Notes under the pieces: model-generated
What the model was told of the DNA's origin: nothing
Database searches by the model: none
What the model saw: only the letters and a program-made list of their open reading frames with translations
Position numbers and translations under genes: made by a program
Part shown: in pieces, positions 25,525-34,204 of the stretch
Layout: each line of letters begins with the position of its first letter
Position numbering within the stretch: position 1 is the first letter of the stretch
Assembly (NCBI GenBank): GCA_964586455.1
Contig: CAZPHV010000016.1
Coordinates: 1-64,000, forward strand
Direction of reading: 5' to 3'
Length of the DNA stretch: 64,000 bases
Source: Aquimonas sp964586455
GTDB lineage: Bacteria > Pseudomonadota > Gammaproteobacteria > Xanthomonadales > Xanthomonadaceae

Positions 25525-25971
25525 CTACTTGATCACGCGCAGATGTGAGCGCTTCGGCGGCGTGTCGTCGCTGCCGGGCGAGGGAGAATCCTCAGGCTCG
25601 GTTTCGGCGGCAGGCGCGGCCGTTTCGACGCCGTCCGGCGGAAGCATCATGCCCTGCCCATTCTCCTGCGCGTAGATCGCCTCCACGGCAGTGAGCGGTA
25701 TCGAGAGCGCATGGCTGGTACCCGAAAACCGTGCCTGAAAGCGAACACGCTGATCGCCGAGATCCAGCGCTTCGACGGCGCGCATCGCGATGTTCAGCAC
25801 GACCTTGCCGTCCTTGATCGCAAACGCTGGCACCTGAACACCCGGCTGATGGGCATCCACCAGCAGATAGGGCGTCAAGCCGTTGTCGGTGATCCAGTCG
25901 TACATCGCCCGCAGCAGGTAGGGGCGGTTGGAGCTCATTCGCGGCGGAATGGGTGGCACGGATTGGGTCAT
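25525..25971 (-). CDS. sspB: ClpXP specificity-enhancing factor SspB
   Basis: Adaptor that binds ssrA-tagged proteins and delivers them to ClpXP. It has 148 residues. The SspB fold covers residues 10-105 (RPYLLRAMYDWITDNGLTPYLLVDA, MRAVEALDLGDQRVRFQARFSG). An acidic, Pro-rich linker ends in RSHLRVIK, the ClpX-binding tail. The start at 25971 overlaps the sspA stop (ATGA). The order petABC-sspA-sspB is standard. Confidence 0.95.
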   Translation of the reverse strand: MTQSVPPIPPRMSSNRPYLLRAMYDWITDNGLTPYLLVDAHQPGVQVPAFAIKDGKVVLNIAMRAVEALDLGDQRVRFQARFSGTSHALSIPLTAVEAIYAQENGQGMMLPPDGVETAAPAAETEPEDSPSPGSDDTPPKRSHLRVIK

Positions 25972-26603
25972 GCGGGCAGGTCGCGGTAGTGGCGCTCCTC
26001 CGCCATCAGGCTGCGGCCGAAGATGGGACTGCGGAAGATGCGCTGGGCGTAGTCCTCGATCGGCTTGGCGTCGCGCACGAGGTCGATGCCAGCCGCAGGA
26101 AGCCGCCAAAGGATCGGGGCGAGCGCGCAGTCGGCGAGAGAAAGTTCGGTGTTCAAGAAAAAACGCGAGGCCTTGAACAGGGGCAGCGAGGCCACCACCA
26201 GCTCACGCATACGCTTGCGGGCGGCTTCGGCCTCCGACTTGCTGGAGGAGCCGATCGCCTCAAGCTCGGGCAACCATTCCTGCTCCAGTCGCAACATGGC
26301 CAGACGAAGGCGTGCGCGCGACAGCGGATCGATGGGCATCAGGGGCGGGTGCGGATAGCGCTCGTCGATGTATTCGCTGAGCACGGGGGCGGAGTACAGC
26401 ACCAGATCGCGATCAGCGAGCGTAGGCAGGCTCAGCGTGGGGTTCAGATCCAGCAGGTCCTCGGGGGGATGCTGCGGATCCACCGATACCAGCTCATAGC
26501 TGACACCCTTCGCGGCCAACACCAGCCGAATGCGGTGACAAGTCGCGCAGTCACGCGCCGAAAACAGGGTCAGCGCATTGCGCAGACGCGAACTCGAAGC
26601 CAT
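25968..26603 (-). CDS. sspA: Stringent starvation protein A (GST-fold)
   Basis: RNA-polymerase-associated GST-fold protein of starvation and acid stress response. It has 211 residues. The thioredoxin-like N-terminus contains LFSARDCATCHRIRLVLAAKGV and PTLSLPTLADRDLVLYSAPVLSEYIDERYPHPPL, both characteristic. The start at 26603 has GGGAAGGGGAA upstream. It lies 78 bp after cytochrome c1 and is coupled to sspB. Confidence 0.93.
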   Translation of the reverse strand: MASSSRLRNALTLFSARDCATCHRIRLVLAAKGVSYELVSVDPQHPPEDLLDLNPTLSLPTLADRDLVLYSAPVLSEYIDERYPHPPLMPIDPLSRARLRLAMLRLEQEWLPELEAIGSSSKSEAEAARKRMRELVVASLPLFKASRFFLNTELSLADCALAPILWRLPAAGIDLVRDAKPIEDYAQRIFRSPIFGRSLMAEERHYRDLPA

Positions 26604-26681
26604 CCCGTATTCCCCTTCCCACACAGATCAGGGCTCGGCCGGCTCCCGCAGGGGAACCGGCCGTCGTACGGTCAGCGCTCG

Positions 26682-27413
26682 TCAGTGGACGTCCCGCCAG
26701 TACTCAGTCTTGAGCAGCCAGGCAAGGAAGGTGAAGACCGTGAGGAAGAGAATAACCCACACGCCATAGGCTTCGCGCTTCAGCGCTGCTGGTTCGCCCA
26801 CATAGGTGAGGAAGGCGGTGATGTCGCGGATGGTGCGGTCGAACTCGGCGGGGCTTTGTGCCCCGGCTGGAGCCAGCTCGAAGCGCTCGATCGCACCGTG
26901 TTCGTCATAGACCGCGCGCTGCATGCCCTGCAGATTCCACAGTACATTCGGCATCGATGAGCCGACCAGAACGCTGTTGTTCCAGCCAGCCGGGCGGGTC
27001 TCGTCGACGTAGAACGACTTCAGGAAGGTGTAGGTCCAATCGGGCCCACCTGCTTTGGCGCGCGCGACCAGCGAAAGATCCGGCGGTGCCTTGCCGAACC
27101 AGGCCTCACCATCGGCCGGGTCCATCGAGGCATTCATGTGCTCGCCAAACTTGGCACCGGTGAAATTCAGGTAGGACATCACCTGCTCTTCACTGAGACC
27201 CAGATCGATGGCGGTGCGGGAATAGCGCTGGTAGCCGAGCGAGTGGCAGCCCGCGCAGTAGTTCATGAACAGCGCAGCGCCGCGCTGCAGCGAGGCGCGA
27301 TCACCAATATTGACCTGACTGTCCATCAGTGGCGCACCAGCGGCGCCGAAGGACGGGCCGGCCACTGCCAGCATCAGGGCGCCCAGCGCCCATGCGAAGA
27401 AACGCTTAGTCAT
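26682..27413 (-). CDS. petC: Ubiquinol-cytochrome c reductase, cytochrome c1 subunit
   Basis: Membrane-anchored c-type cytochrome of the bc1 complex; passes electrons from the Rieske protein to soluble cytochrome c. It has 243 residues. A signal peptide is followed by the heme site NYCAGCHSLGY, the axial Met in GSSMPNVLWNLQG, and a C-terminal membrane anchor (GVWVILFLTVFTFLAWLLK). Its start overlaps the petB stop by eight bases. Confidence 0.96.
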   Translation of the reverse strand: MTKRFFAWALGALMLAVAGPSFGAAGAPLMDSQVNIGDRASLQRGAALFMNYCAGCHSLGYQRYSRTAIDLGLSEEQVMSYLNFTGAKFGEHMNASMDPADGEAWFGKAPPDLSLVARAKAGGPDWTYTFLKSFYVDETRPAGWNNSVLVGSSMPNVLWNLQGMQRAVYDEHGAIERFELAPAGAQSPAEFDRTIRDITAFLTYVGEPAALKREAYGVWVILFLTVFTFLAWLLKTEYWRDVH

Positions 27414-28650
27414 GGGTGGTCACCCGATCCGGCACCGGCCGCACCGAATCCCATCGGGTCCAGAGCGGCATGAAGAGGAAGAACGCGAAGTAGTACGCGG
27501 TGAAGATGCGTGCCATCAGGGTCTGCATCTCGCTGCCGGCCTGCAGGCCCAGCCAGGCCAGGCTGATGAAGCCGACCACGAAGATCGCGATCAGCAGCTT
27601 CGAGAGCGGGCCGCGGTAGCGGATCGAGCGCACCGTGCTGCGGTCCAGCCAGGGCAGCAGGAACAGGATCATCACCGCGCCACCCATGATCATCACGCCG
27701 AACAGTTTGTCCGGCACCGCGCGCAACATGGCGTAGTAGGGGGTGAAGTACCACACCGGCTTGATGTGGTCAGGCGTGACCATCGGGTTCGCCGGCACGA
27801 AGTTGTCGTACTCCAGGAACAGGTCGCCAAAGGTCGGGGCGAAGAACACGATGAAGGCGGCGATGGTCAGGAAGAAGCCGGCGCCGAACAGGTCCTTGAC
27901 CGTGTAGTAGGGATGGAAGGGGATGCCGTCCAGCGGCTTGCCGTCCGGACCCTTCTTCTTCTTGATGTCGACGCCATCGGGATTGTTGGAACCGACCTCG
28001 TGCAGCGCGCCCAGATGCAGCACCACCAGCAGCAGCAGCACCAGCGGCAGCGCGATCACGTGCAGGGCGAAGAAGCGGTTGAGTGTGGCGTCGGACACCA
28101 GATAGTCGCCGCGAATCCATTCGGTCAGCTCGTTGCCAATCACCGGCACCGCGCCGAACAGATTGATGATTACCTGGGCGCCGTGGTAGCTCATCTGACC
28201 CCAGGGCAGCACATACCCCAGGAAGGCCTCGGCCATCAGCACCAGGAAAATGGCCACGCCGATCACCCAGACCAACTCGCGCGGCTTCTGCGAACTGCCG
28301 TAGATCAGGCCGCGGAACATGTGCAGATACACCACCACGAAGAACAAGGAGGCGCCGGTGGAGTGCATGTAGCGGATCAGCCAGCCCCACTGCACGTCGC
28401 GCATGATGTATTCGACCGAAGCAAAAGCCTCGGCGGCGGACGGCTTGTAGTTCATCGTCAGCCAGATGCCGGTCACGATCTGGTTGACCAGCACCAGCAG
28501 GGCCAGCGAGCCAAAGTAGTACCAGACGTTGAAGTTCTTCGGCGTGTAGTACTGGCCGACGTGCTTGTTGTAGGCGCCCTTCAGACCAGGCGCGCGATCG
28601 TCCACCCACTGGGCGACGGACTCAACGGAACGGTTGATCATGTTCGACAT
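27406..28650 (-). CDS. petB: Ubiquinol-cytochrome c reductase, cytochrome b subunit
   Basis: Eight-helix membrane subunit of the bc1 complex, 414 residues. It carries two pairs of heme-ligand histidines (RYMHSTGASLFFVVVYLHMFRG and ALHVIALPLVLLLLVVLHLGALH), the quinol-site PEWY-equivalent KPVWYFTPYYAML and GYVLPWGQMS. ATG 28650 is preferred over GTG 28653 because it forms a TGATG junction with the Rieske stop codon. Confidence 0.97.
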   Translation of the reverse strand: MSNMINRSVESVAQWVDDRAPGLKGAYNKHVGQYYTPKNFNVWYYFGSLALLVLVNQIVTGIWLTMNYKPSAAEAFASVEYIMRDVQWGWLIRYMHSTGASLFFVVVYLHMFRGLIYGSSQKPRELVWVIGVAIFLVLMAEAFLGYVLPWGQMSYHGAQVIINLFGAVPVIGNELTEWIRGDYLVSDATLNRFFALHVIALPLVLLLLVVLHLGALHEVGSNNPDGVDIKKKKGPDGKPLDGIPFHPYYTVKDLFGAGFFLTIAAFIVFFAPTFGDLFLEYDNFVPANPMVTPDHIKPVWYFTPYYAMLRAVPDKLFGVMIMGGAVMILFLLPWLDRSTVRSIRYRGPLSKLLIAIFVVGFISLAWLGLQAGSEMQTLMARIFTAYYFAFFLFMPLWTRWDSVRPVPDRVTTHD

Positions 28651-29249
28651 CACGCAGCCCCCTTCGGATCCACGCCAATGATCAGCGTGCTGTCGTCGAC
28701 GAAGTGGTAAGGCGGCACGCGCAGGTTGGTCGGCGCGGGCACGCCGTCAAACACACGTCCGGCCAGGTCGAAGCGCGAGTTGTGGCAGGGGCAGTAGAAG
28801 CCGCCCTTCCAATCCGCATCGAAGGGCTCGGCCTGCACCTCAGGCCGGAACAGCGGCACGCAGCCCAGATGCGTGCACAGCCCGACCAGCACGAGATATT
28901 CGGGCTTGACCGAGCGGTGCGGATTCTTGGCGTACTCCGGCTGCTGGTCGATCACGTCGGAATTCGGGTCACGCAGGCGCGAGTCCATCGAGGGCAGCAG
29001 TTGCAGCTGTTCGGGCGTGCGCCGGATCACGAACACCGGCTGCCCGCGCCAGGTCATCGTGAGCCGCTGACCAGGCTCAAGCTTGGAGATGTTTTCGGTG
29101 ACTGGGGCCCCTGCCAGTTCAGCGCGTGCGCTGGGCTGCCAGGAAGCAATGAAGGGCACGGCAGCCACGATCGCTCCAGCGCCACCCACCACAGCGGTGG
29201 TGGCGGTCAGGAAGCGGCGGCGGCCTAGGTTGACGCCTTGGTTAGCCAT
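28650..29249 (-). CDS. petA: Ubiquinol-cytochrome c reductase, Rieske iron-sulfur subunit
   Basis: Iron-sulfur subunit of the bc1 complex, 199 residues. A Tat-type signal anchor (LGRRRFLTATTAVVGGAGAIVAAVPFI) tethers it. The 2Fe-2S ligands are in CTHLGCVP and CPCHNSRFD. The start at 29249 has GGAGAG upstream; a longer frame to 29600 would run through the divergent protease gene. It is the first gene of petA-petB-petC-sspA-sspB. Confidence 0.96.
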   Translation of the reverse strand: MANQGVNLGRRRFLTATTAVVGGAGAIVAAVPFIASWQPSARAELAGAPVTENISKLEPGQRLTMTWRGQPVFVIRRTPEQLQLLPSMDSRLRDPNSDVIDQQPEYAKNPHRSVKPEYLVLVGLCTHLGCVPLFRPEVQAEPFDADWKGGFYCPCHNSRFDLAGRVFDGVPAPTNLRVPPYHFVDDSTLIIGVDPKGAA

Positions 29250-29386
29250 ACGGCTCTCCGCACTTGCGCAAGGGGAAATCGGTAACAAGGCCGATGCAGC
29301 GGGCCTTGCAAAGCGGCGTAGTGTAGCGGATGGCTGAACCCAGCGACAACGCAGCAGCCCTGCGCTGTGGGCCCGTGCAGGGCACA

Positions 29387-30547
29387 ATGCGCGCTGTCCC
29401 CGCCGCCGTTCACTCCCAGATGCCGCGCCTTCCCCGACCGCTTTCCTTTCTGCTGCAGAGCGCGGTCGCCGGCCTGGCGCTGGCCTTTGTGCTGATTCAC
29501 TTCGCACCAGGCCTGGCCGAACGCCTTCGCAACGATCCGGCAGCGCCCGTGGCAACCACGGCTCCACACAGCTATGCCCCAGCGGTGCGCAGCGCTTCAC
29601 CGGCGGTGGTCAGCCTGTACGCCAACCGCATCGTGACCGAGCGGGTATTCCTGCGCCCCGACCCGACCACCCAGCGCTTCTCGGGTCTGGCGGTCGGACC
29701 GACCGTGCGCCGGCGCGAGCCGATCCTGGGTTCAGGCGTCATCGTCAGCGAAGACGGCTATGTTCTCACCAACCATCATGTGATCTCCGGCGCCGAACAG
29801 ATCCGCATCGCCCTGTGGGACGGTCGCGTGACCGACGCGCGCGTGGTCGGCAGCGATGCCGAGACTGATCTGGCGGTGCTGAAGGTCGAGGGCAGTGGCC
29901 TGCCCGCGCTGCCGCTGGATTCCTCGGTGGCGGTGGAAGTGGGCGATGTGGTGCTGGCGATCGGCAACGCGCTGGGGCTCAGCCAGACGGTGACCCAGGG
30001 CATCGTCTCGGGCCTGGGGCGCACGCCGCTGAACCAGATGCTGTCAGAGGAGTTCATCCAGACCGACGCCGCCATCAATGAAGGCAACAGCGGCGGTGCG
30101 CTGGTCAACGCACGCGGTCAGCTGATCGGCATCAACACATTCGTGCTGGGTCGCCGCCATGGTGCCGAGGGCATCGGCTTCGCGATTCCGATGGGCATCG
30201 CTTCCGAGGTGTTCGCTCAGATTCGCGAGACCGGCGTGGTGGTGCGCGGCTGGATGGGCGCGGAGTACGGTGATGCGCCGGTGCTGCCCGGCAGCCTCGA
30301 CGCGATGGGACCACGCGGTGTGGCACTCACGGACGTCTACATGGGCGGGCCGGCGCAGACGGCGGGCCTGCGTCCCGGCGACGTGCTGCTGAGCTTCGAC
30401 GGCGAAACGATCAGCGAGCAGTCCGCACTGCGATTACGCGAAGCCAACAAGCCACCCGGCAGCTCGGTGGAAGTCTCGGGCCTGCGCGCGGGCGTGCCCT
30501 TCGTCGCCCAGCTGCAGTTGATCCAGCGGCCCGCACAAACGCGCTGA
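29387..30547 (+). CDS. DegS-like membrane-anchored HtrA serine protease
   Basis: Periplasmic trypsin-like protease with one PDZ domain, 386 residues from ATG 29387 (AGGG five bases upstream; ATG 29330 and 29420 are alternatives). An N-terminal membrane anchor (FLLQSAVAGLALAFVLIHFA) is followed by the protease domain with His in LTNHHVI, Asp in AETDLAVLKVE and Ser in EGNSGGALV. A single PDZ domain (TAGLRPGDVLLSFDGETI) ends the protein. One PDZ plus an anchor points to DegS, which starts the sigma-E cascade, rather than DegP. It is divergent from the bc1 operon. Confidence 0.92.
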   Translation: MRAVPAAVHSQMPRLPRPLSFLLQSAVAGLALAFVLIHFAPGLAERLRNDPAAPVATTAPHSYAPAVRSASPAVVSLYANRIVTERVFLRPDPTTQRFSGLAVGPTVRRREPILGSGVIVSEDGYVLTNHHVISGAEQIRIALWDGRVTDARVVGSDAETDLAVLKVEGSGLPALPLDSSVAVEVGDVVLAIGNALGLSQTVTQGIVSGLGRTPLNQMLSEEFIQTDAAINEGNSGGALVNARGQLIGINTFVLGRRHGAEGIGFAIPMGIASEVFAQIRETGVVVRGWMGAEYGDAPVLPGSLDAMGPRGVALTDVYMGGPAQTAGLRPGDVLLSFDGETISEQSALRLREANKPPGSSVEVSGLRAGVPFVAQLQLIQRPAQTR

Positions 30548-30590
30548 TCAGCTGCATGCCGATGGACGGCCGCACCTCATTCGAGCCGGA

Positions 30591-31556
30591 TCAGCCCTGC
30601 CCGGCGGTGCGCGCTGCGGCCGCCAGCTCGGTGCGATAGCGCGAAAGCAGGGTGCCAACGCGCTCAACGAAAACCTGTGTTTCCGCATAGGGCGGCACGC
30701 CGCTGAAACGATCCACGGCACCTTCACCAGCGTTGTAGCCGGCTGCAGCAAGCCGGAAGTCACCGTTGAAACGCTTGAGCAGCCAGGCCAGGTAGGCGGT
30801 GCCGCCATGAATGTTCTCGCGGGCGGAGAACGGATCCACCACCCCGAATCGCGCGGCTGTCGCCGGCATCAACTGCATCAAGCCCTGCGCTCCCTTGTTC
30901 GATAGCGCATTCAGATTGAACGCCGACTCGGCATGGATCACTGCGCGCACGAAGGCTTCTTCGACGCCATGCAGGTCAGCGGCTGCGCGCACTTCTTCGG
31001 CGTAGGCAACGAGATTCAAGCCAACGCTGTTGAAGTCGACACTGCTGCTGACCGCACAGGCGTAGCAGGTTTCCATGTAGCTGAAGAGCACCTCGGCGCG
31101 CTGTCCCGCCGGGCGTCGATTGGTGTAGTGGACAACGCCGTCGCGCTCATAGCGATAGACCGCTCCGCGCGACACCCGCGCGCCGCTGCGCTCGGCGTCG
31201 CGCGGGGCCGCAATCTCGGCGCCGTCACTGCGTGTGCGGAACTCGACCCTGCGCTCCGTCGTCGCCGCCAGTGCGCCCACGGCTGCCGGCGCCGACATCA
31301 CCGGGTCGGCAGGGGGCGCTGGTGCAGTCGGCGCTGCAGCGACCGGCGCGGACGGCGGTGCCTGGACAGGCGCTGCGACCGGTCCGGAGTTGTGAGCGGT
31401 CGGCACATGCACACGCTTGCAATCGCGGTAGCCGGCAGCATCAGACGTGAAAACCGTCTCGTCCTGCTCGCCCACGCAGCGGAACAGACTGGACGCGGCG
31501 ACGTCCTTGCTGAAGAAGAAGCAGGCAACTAGCAGCAGTGCGAAGGTTCGGCTCAT
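30591..31556 (-). CDS. DUF4124 / lytic transglycosylase (SLT) protein
   Basis: Periplasmic or secreted murein lytic transglycosylase, 321 residues. A signal peptide (FALLLVACFFFSKDVAAS) and a Cys-containing DUF4124-like N-terminal domain are followed by an Ala/Pro linker, a second short repeat (YRYERDGVVHYTNRRP) and the SLT goose-lysozyme-like domain at about 185-310. The catalytic Glu is in VIHAESAFN; SNKGAQGLMQLMPATAARFGV and AAAGYNAGEGAV are the standard motifs. The start at 31556 excludes an N-terminal extension without homology. Confidence 0.92.
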   Translation of the reverse strand: MSRTFALLLVACFFFSKDVAASSLFRCVGEQDETVFTSDAAGYRDCKRVHVPTAHNSGPVAAPVQAPPSAPVAAAPTAPAPPADPVMSAPAAVGALAATTERRVEFRTRSDGAEIAAPRDAERSGARVSRGAVYRYERDGVVHYTNRRPAGQRAEVLFSYMETCYACAVSSSVDFNSVGLNLVAYAEEVRAAADLHGVEEAFVRAVIHAESAFNLNALSNKGAQGLMQLMPATAARFGVVDPFSARENIHGGTAYLAWLLKRFNGDFRLAAAGYNAGEGAVDRFSGVPPYAETQVFVERVGTLLSRYRTELAAAARTAGQG

Positions 31557-31637
31557 GGCATCAGTGTCGGACACGCGGAGGGTGCTGCCAAGTCGATGCA
31601 TCTGCGGGCAGGCGCAGACCGTGGATTCGGTGCGGGG

Positions 31638-31666
31638 TTCCTTACTTTAGTTTTTTCTAATATAAT
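31638..31666 (+). promoter_or_regulatory. Promoter of the TauE-persulfide dioxygenase pair with TTTAG-N6-CTAATAT site
   Basis: A TATAAT (31661-31666) lies 17 bp after TTCCTT (31638-31643). The AT-rich spacer contains TTTAG-N6-CTAA (31646-31660), an inverted repeat that continues into the -10 box. The same motif occurs at 45672-45689 next to sqr and the rhodanese gene. A BigR/SqrR-type ArsR repressor would be the expected ligand; binding is inferred. Confidence 0.65.
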
Positions 31667-31692
31667 GGACTGCATCTCACGGAAAGCATCCC

Positions 31693-32457
31693 ATGCTGCT
31701 CGCTCTGCTCGGCGCCCTCGCCATTGGCCTCTCGCTCGGCCTGCTCGGCTCCGGCGGCTCCATCCTCACCGTTCCGGTGCTGGTCTATCTGGTCGGCCAG
31801 CCGGAGAAGCTCGCGATCGCCGGATCGCTGGCCATTGTTGGCGGCATCGCGCTGGCCGGCGCCCTGCCCTGGACGCTCAAACGCCAGGTCGACTTGCATT
31901 CCCTGTTGTGGTTCGGTCTGCCTGGCATGGCCGGCACCCTGGCCGGAGCCTGGGCCTCGCAGTGGTTCTCGGGGCCAGCCCAGCTCGCGCTGTTCGCGGT
32001 GGTGATGCTGCTGGCTGCGGTGATGATGTTCCGCAGTCCCACCCCGGCGATCGACCCTACGCTGCCGCCTCGGCGCCGGATCGCCAGTGTCGGCGATGGG
32101 CTTGCAGTCGGTGCGATCACGGGTCTGGTCGGCGTCGGCGGCGGCTTTCTGATCGTGCCGGCGCTGGTACTGCTCGCACGTCTGCCGATGCAGCGCGCGA
32201 TCGGCACCAGCCTGTGGATCATCGCGCTGAAGTCCTTCACCGGCTTCGCCGGCTACGTGCCCCTGCTGGAGCGACAGGGCCTGCAGCTCGACTGGACCCT
32301 GATCGGCCTGTTCATCGTAGTGGGCGCCGCCGGCACCCTCGGCGGGATGCAGCTGGCCAGCCGTTTGCCGCAGCAGACGCTGAAGCGCGTGTTCGCCGTG
32401 TTCCTCGTGCTGATGGGCGTATACATCATTGCCCGCACCGCGCCGCAATTGTTCTGA
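31693..32457 (+). CDS. TauE/SafE-family sulfite/sulfur-anion exporter
   Basis: Polytopic inner-membrane protein of 254 residues with about seven to eight helices in two homologous halves. The TauE/SafE signatures are IGLSLGLLGSGGSILTVPVL in the first half and GLVGVGGGFLIVPALVLL in the second. Members export sulfite, sulfoacetate or related anions. It is followed 26 bp later by persulfide dioxygenase, whose product is sulfite, so sulfite export is the likely job. The promoter carries an operator-like site shared with the sqr locus. Confidence 0.9.
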   Translation: MLLALLGALAIGLSLGLLGSGGSILTVPVLVYLVGQPEKLAIAGSLAIVGGIALAGALPWTLKRQVDLHSLLWFGLPGMAGTLAGAWASQWFSGPAQLALFAVVMLLAAVMMFRSPTPAIDPTLPPRRRIASVGDGLAVGAITGLVGVGGGFLIVPALVLLARLPMQRAIGTSLWIIALKSFTGFAGYVPLLERQGLQLDWTLIGLFIVVGAAGTLGGMQLASRLPQQTLKRVFAVFLVLMGVYIIARTAPQLF

Positions 32458-32483
32458 ACCAGACGATCCGCAAAGGAGAACCC

Positions 32484-33362
32484 ATGAAGCCCCTCGTCCA
32501 GCCCTTCTTCGATGACGACAGCGGCACCTGGACCTATCTGGTCAGCGATCCTGCCACCAGCACGGCGGCGATCATCGACCCTGTACTCGACTTCGATCCG
32601 AAGTCCGGGAACACCTCGACCGCATCGGCACAGCGCGTGCTGGACGCTGCCGCAGGCGCCGGCCTCAGGGTCGAATGGATCCTCGAAACCCATGCGCATG
32701 CCGATCACCTCTCGGCCGGGCACTGGCTGCGAGGCCAATGCCCCGGCGCGCGGCTGGCCATCGGCGAGGGCATCCGCGCGGTGCAGAAGACCTTCCAGCA
32801 GATCTTCAACCTGGGCGAGCACTTCCCGGTCGACGGTTCGCAGTTCGATCATCTGTTTACCGATGGCGAGCGTTTCGGCCTGGGCGCGCTGGACGTCGAG
32901 GTGATCGCCACCCCCGGCCACACCAACGACAGCGTCAGCTACCGCATCGGCGATGCGATCTTCGTAGGCGACACCCTGTTCATGCCCGACGGCGGCAGCG
33001 CTCGCTGCGACTTCCCCGGCGGCAGCGCGGCGCGGCTGTACCAGTCCATCCAGCGCTTGTTCGCGCTGCCGGACGCCACCCGCCTGTTCGTCTGCCATGA
33101 CTACTCGCCCGGCGGGCGCGCGCCTGAATGCGAGACCACGGTGCAGGCACAGCGCTCGCACAACACCCACCTTGGCGAGGGCCGCACCGAAGCCGAATTC
33201 ATCGCCATGCGCGAGGCCCGCGACGCCACCCTGCCGATGCCGCGGCTGATCCTGCCGGCCGTGCAGATCAATATCCGTGCCGGCCAGCTGCCTGAGCCGG
33301 AAGACAACGGCGTGCGCTATCTCAAGCTGCCGCTGGATCGGTTTCCGGGGGTGCCACGCTAG
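32484..33362 (+). CDS. Persulfide dioxygenase (Blh/ETHE1-like metallo-beta-lactamase fold)
   Basis: Iron-dependent dioxygenase oxidising glutathione persulfide to sulfite. It has 292 residues. The metal site motif is ETHAHADHLSAG (His70, His72, Asp74, His75), with further ligands in ATPGHTNDS and VCHDY. ILPAVQINIRAGQLPEPEDNG near the C-terminus is typical of the Blh subgroup. The Shine-Dalgarno AAAGGAGAA is strong. The preceding in-frame sequence is antisense-free read-through of the TauE gene and not part of the protein. It works with the TauE exporter, and presumably with the SQR and rhodanese encoded 11-13 kb away. Confidence 0.93.
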   Translation: MKPLVQPFFDDDSGTWTYLVSDPATSTAAIIDPVLDFDPKSGNTSTASAQRVLDAAAGAGLRVEWILETHAHADHLSAGHWLRGQCPGARLAIGEGIRAVQKTFQQIFNLGEHFPVDGSQFDHLFTDGERFGLGALDVEVIATPGHTNDSVSYRIGDAIFVGDTLFMPDGGSARCDFPGGSAARLYQSIQRLFALPDATRLFVCHDYSPGGRAPECETTVQAQRSHNTHLGEGRTEAEFIAMREARDATLPMPRLILPAVQINIRAGQLPEPEDNGVRYLKLPLDRFPGVPR

Positions 33363-33390
33363 GGCCGGGATTCGGGATTTGGGATTCGTA
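33362..33390 (+). repeat. GGGATTCG-type degenerate tandem repeat after persulfide dioxygenase
   Basis: GGGATTC/GGGATTT/GGGATTC units begin directly after the stop codon, in the same orientation as the gene. Confidence 0.75.
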
Positions 33391-33469
33391 GAAGCGCCGC
33401 CGCGCAGACATCGCGGCGCACCCCGACTGCGCGGAACACGCACGAGTAGGCGTGAAGTATCGACGTGCC

Positions 33470-34204
33470 TTACCGTGCGCAGGGGATGTCGAAGTCGATG
33501 TGGTAGTGCTCGTCATGGCGCACCCAGGCCTGGCGGGGCAGGAACGTGAGCGTTCGGCGCGCCCAGCGGCCGCGTTCGCTGAGGTCCAGCAGCGGCAGGT
33601 AGCGCGTGTCGAGAATGACGAGGCGAATGCCGGAACCGTGGCTCTCGGCAGCGCGGTGCAGCTCGTACAGATGTTCGGCCAGCGCTTCGAAATCGATGCG
33701 CAGATCGTCCAGTCGGCCTTCGGCATCGAACTCGAGGTCATAGCCGAAGCGGGTGAAAGGGCTGGTCGGCAACGGCAGGCTGCGGCCGCGCGCGTCGCGC
33801 ACCGGCACGAAGAAGTCCGCCGAGGTGCCGTTCTGGTGGGTGCGATGCGGCGCCAGTCGGCCACCCTTGGGCCAGCTGGCCTCGCCATAGACGAAGCGCA
33901 GTTCGGGACGACGTTCGGCCAACGCGGCATAGGCCTCCACCACGATGGCCTCAACCGTCGAGTGGGTATGCGTGCGGCCCAGGCTCGCGGCGAGACCGCT
34001 GAAACTCTGGAAATTCGGGCCGCTCAAGGGAAGCTTGCGGGCGCCTTCAAGACTGCCGGCCGCAGGCGTACCGAAGCAGCGACTGGGCTCAGGTGAATCC
34101 GTCGCGACTGCGCCAAGCGAGCCCGCAGCAAGCCAAAGGAACAGGCCTGCGAACGCCTCGACCGGACGCAGCACTCGCCTCTGCCGCGGGCGCTTCACGC
34201 TCAT
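33470..34204 (-). CDS. MepA-like penicillin-insensitive murein endopeptidase
   Basis: Exported LAS-family (M15/M74-type) metallopeptidase, 244 residues. A signal-like N-terminal helix (AFAGLFLWLAAGSLGAVA) is followed by the domain. The zinc site can be read as THQNGTSADFF (His and Asp) and HYHIDFDIPC (His pair). The family cleaves peptide cross-links in murein. The start at 34204 overlaps the stop of the serine hydrolase gene (ATGA), so it is the second gene of that pair. Confidence 0.85.
   Translation of the reverse strand: MSVKRPRQRRVLRPVEAFAGLFLWLAAGSLGAVATDSPEPSRCFGTPAAGSLEGARKLPLSGPNFQSFSGLAASLGRTHTHSTVEAIVVEAYAALAERRPELRFVYGEASWPKGGRLAPHRTHQNGTSADFFVPVRDARGRSLPLPTSPFTRFGYDLEFDAEGRLDDLRIDFEALAEHLYELHRAAESHGSGIRLVILDTRYLPLLDLSERGRWARRTLTFLPRQAWVRHDEHYHIDFDIPCAR

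Noticed and set aside
31596..32483. In-frame extension of the persulfide dioxygenase upstream
   Set aside because: This part only reads another frame of the TauE gene. The strong AAAGGAG site at 32472-32478 fixes the start at 32484.
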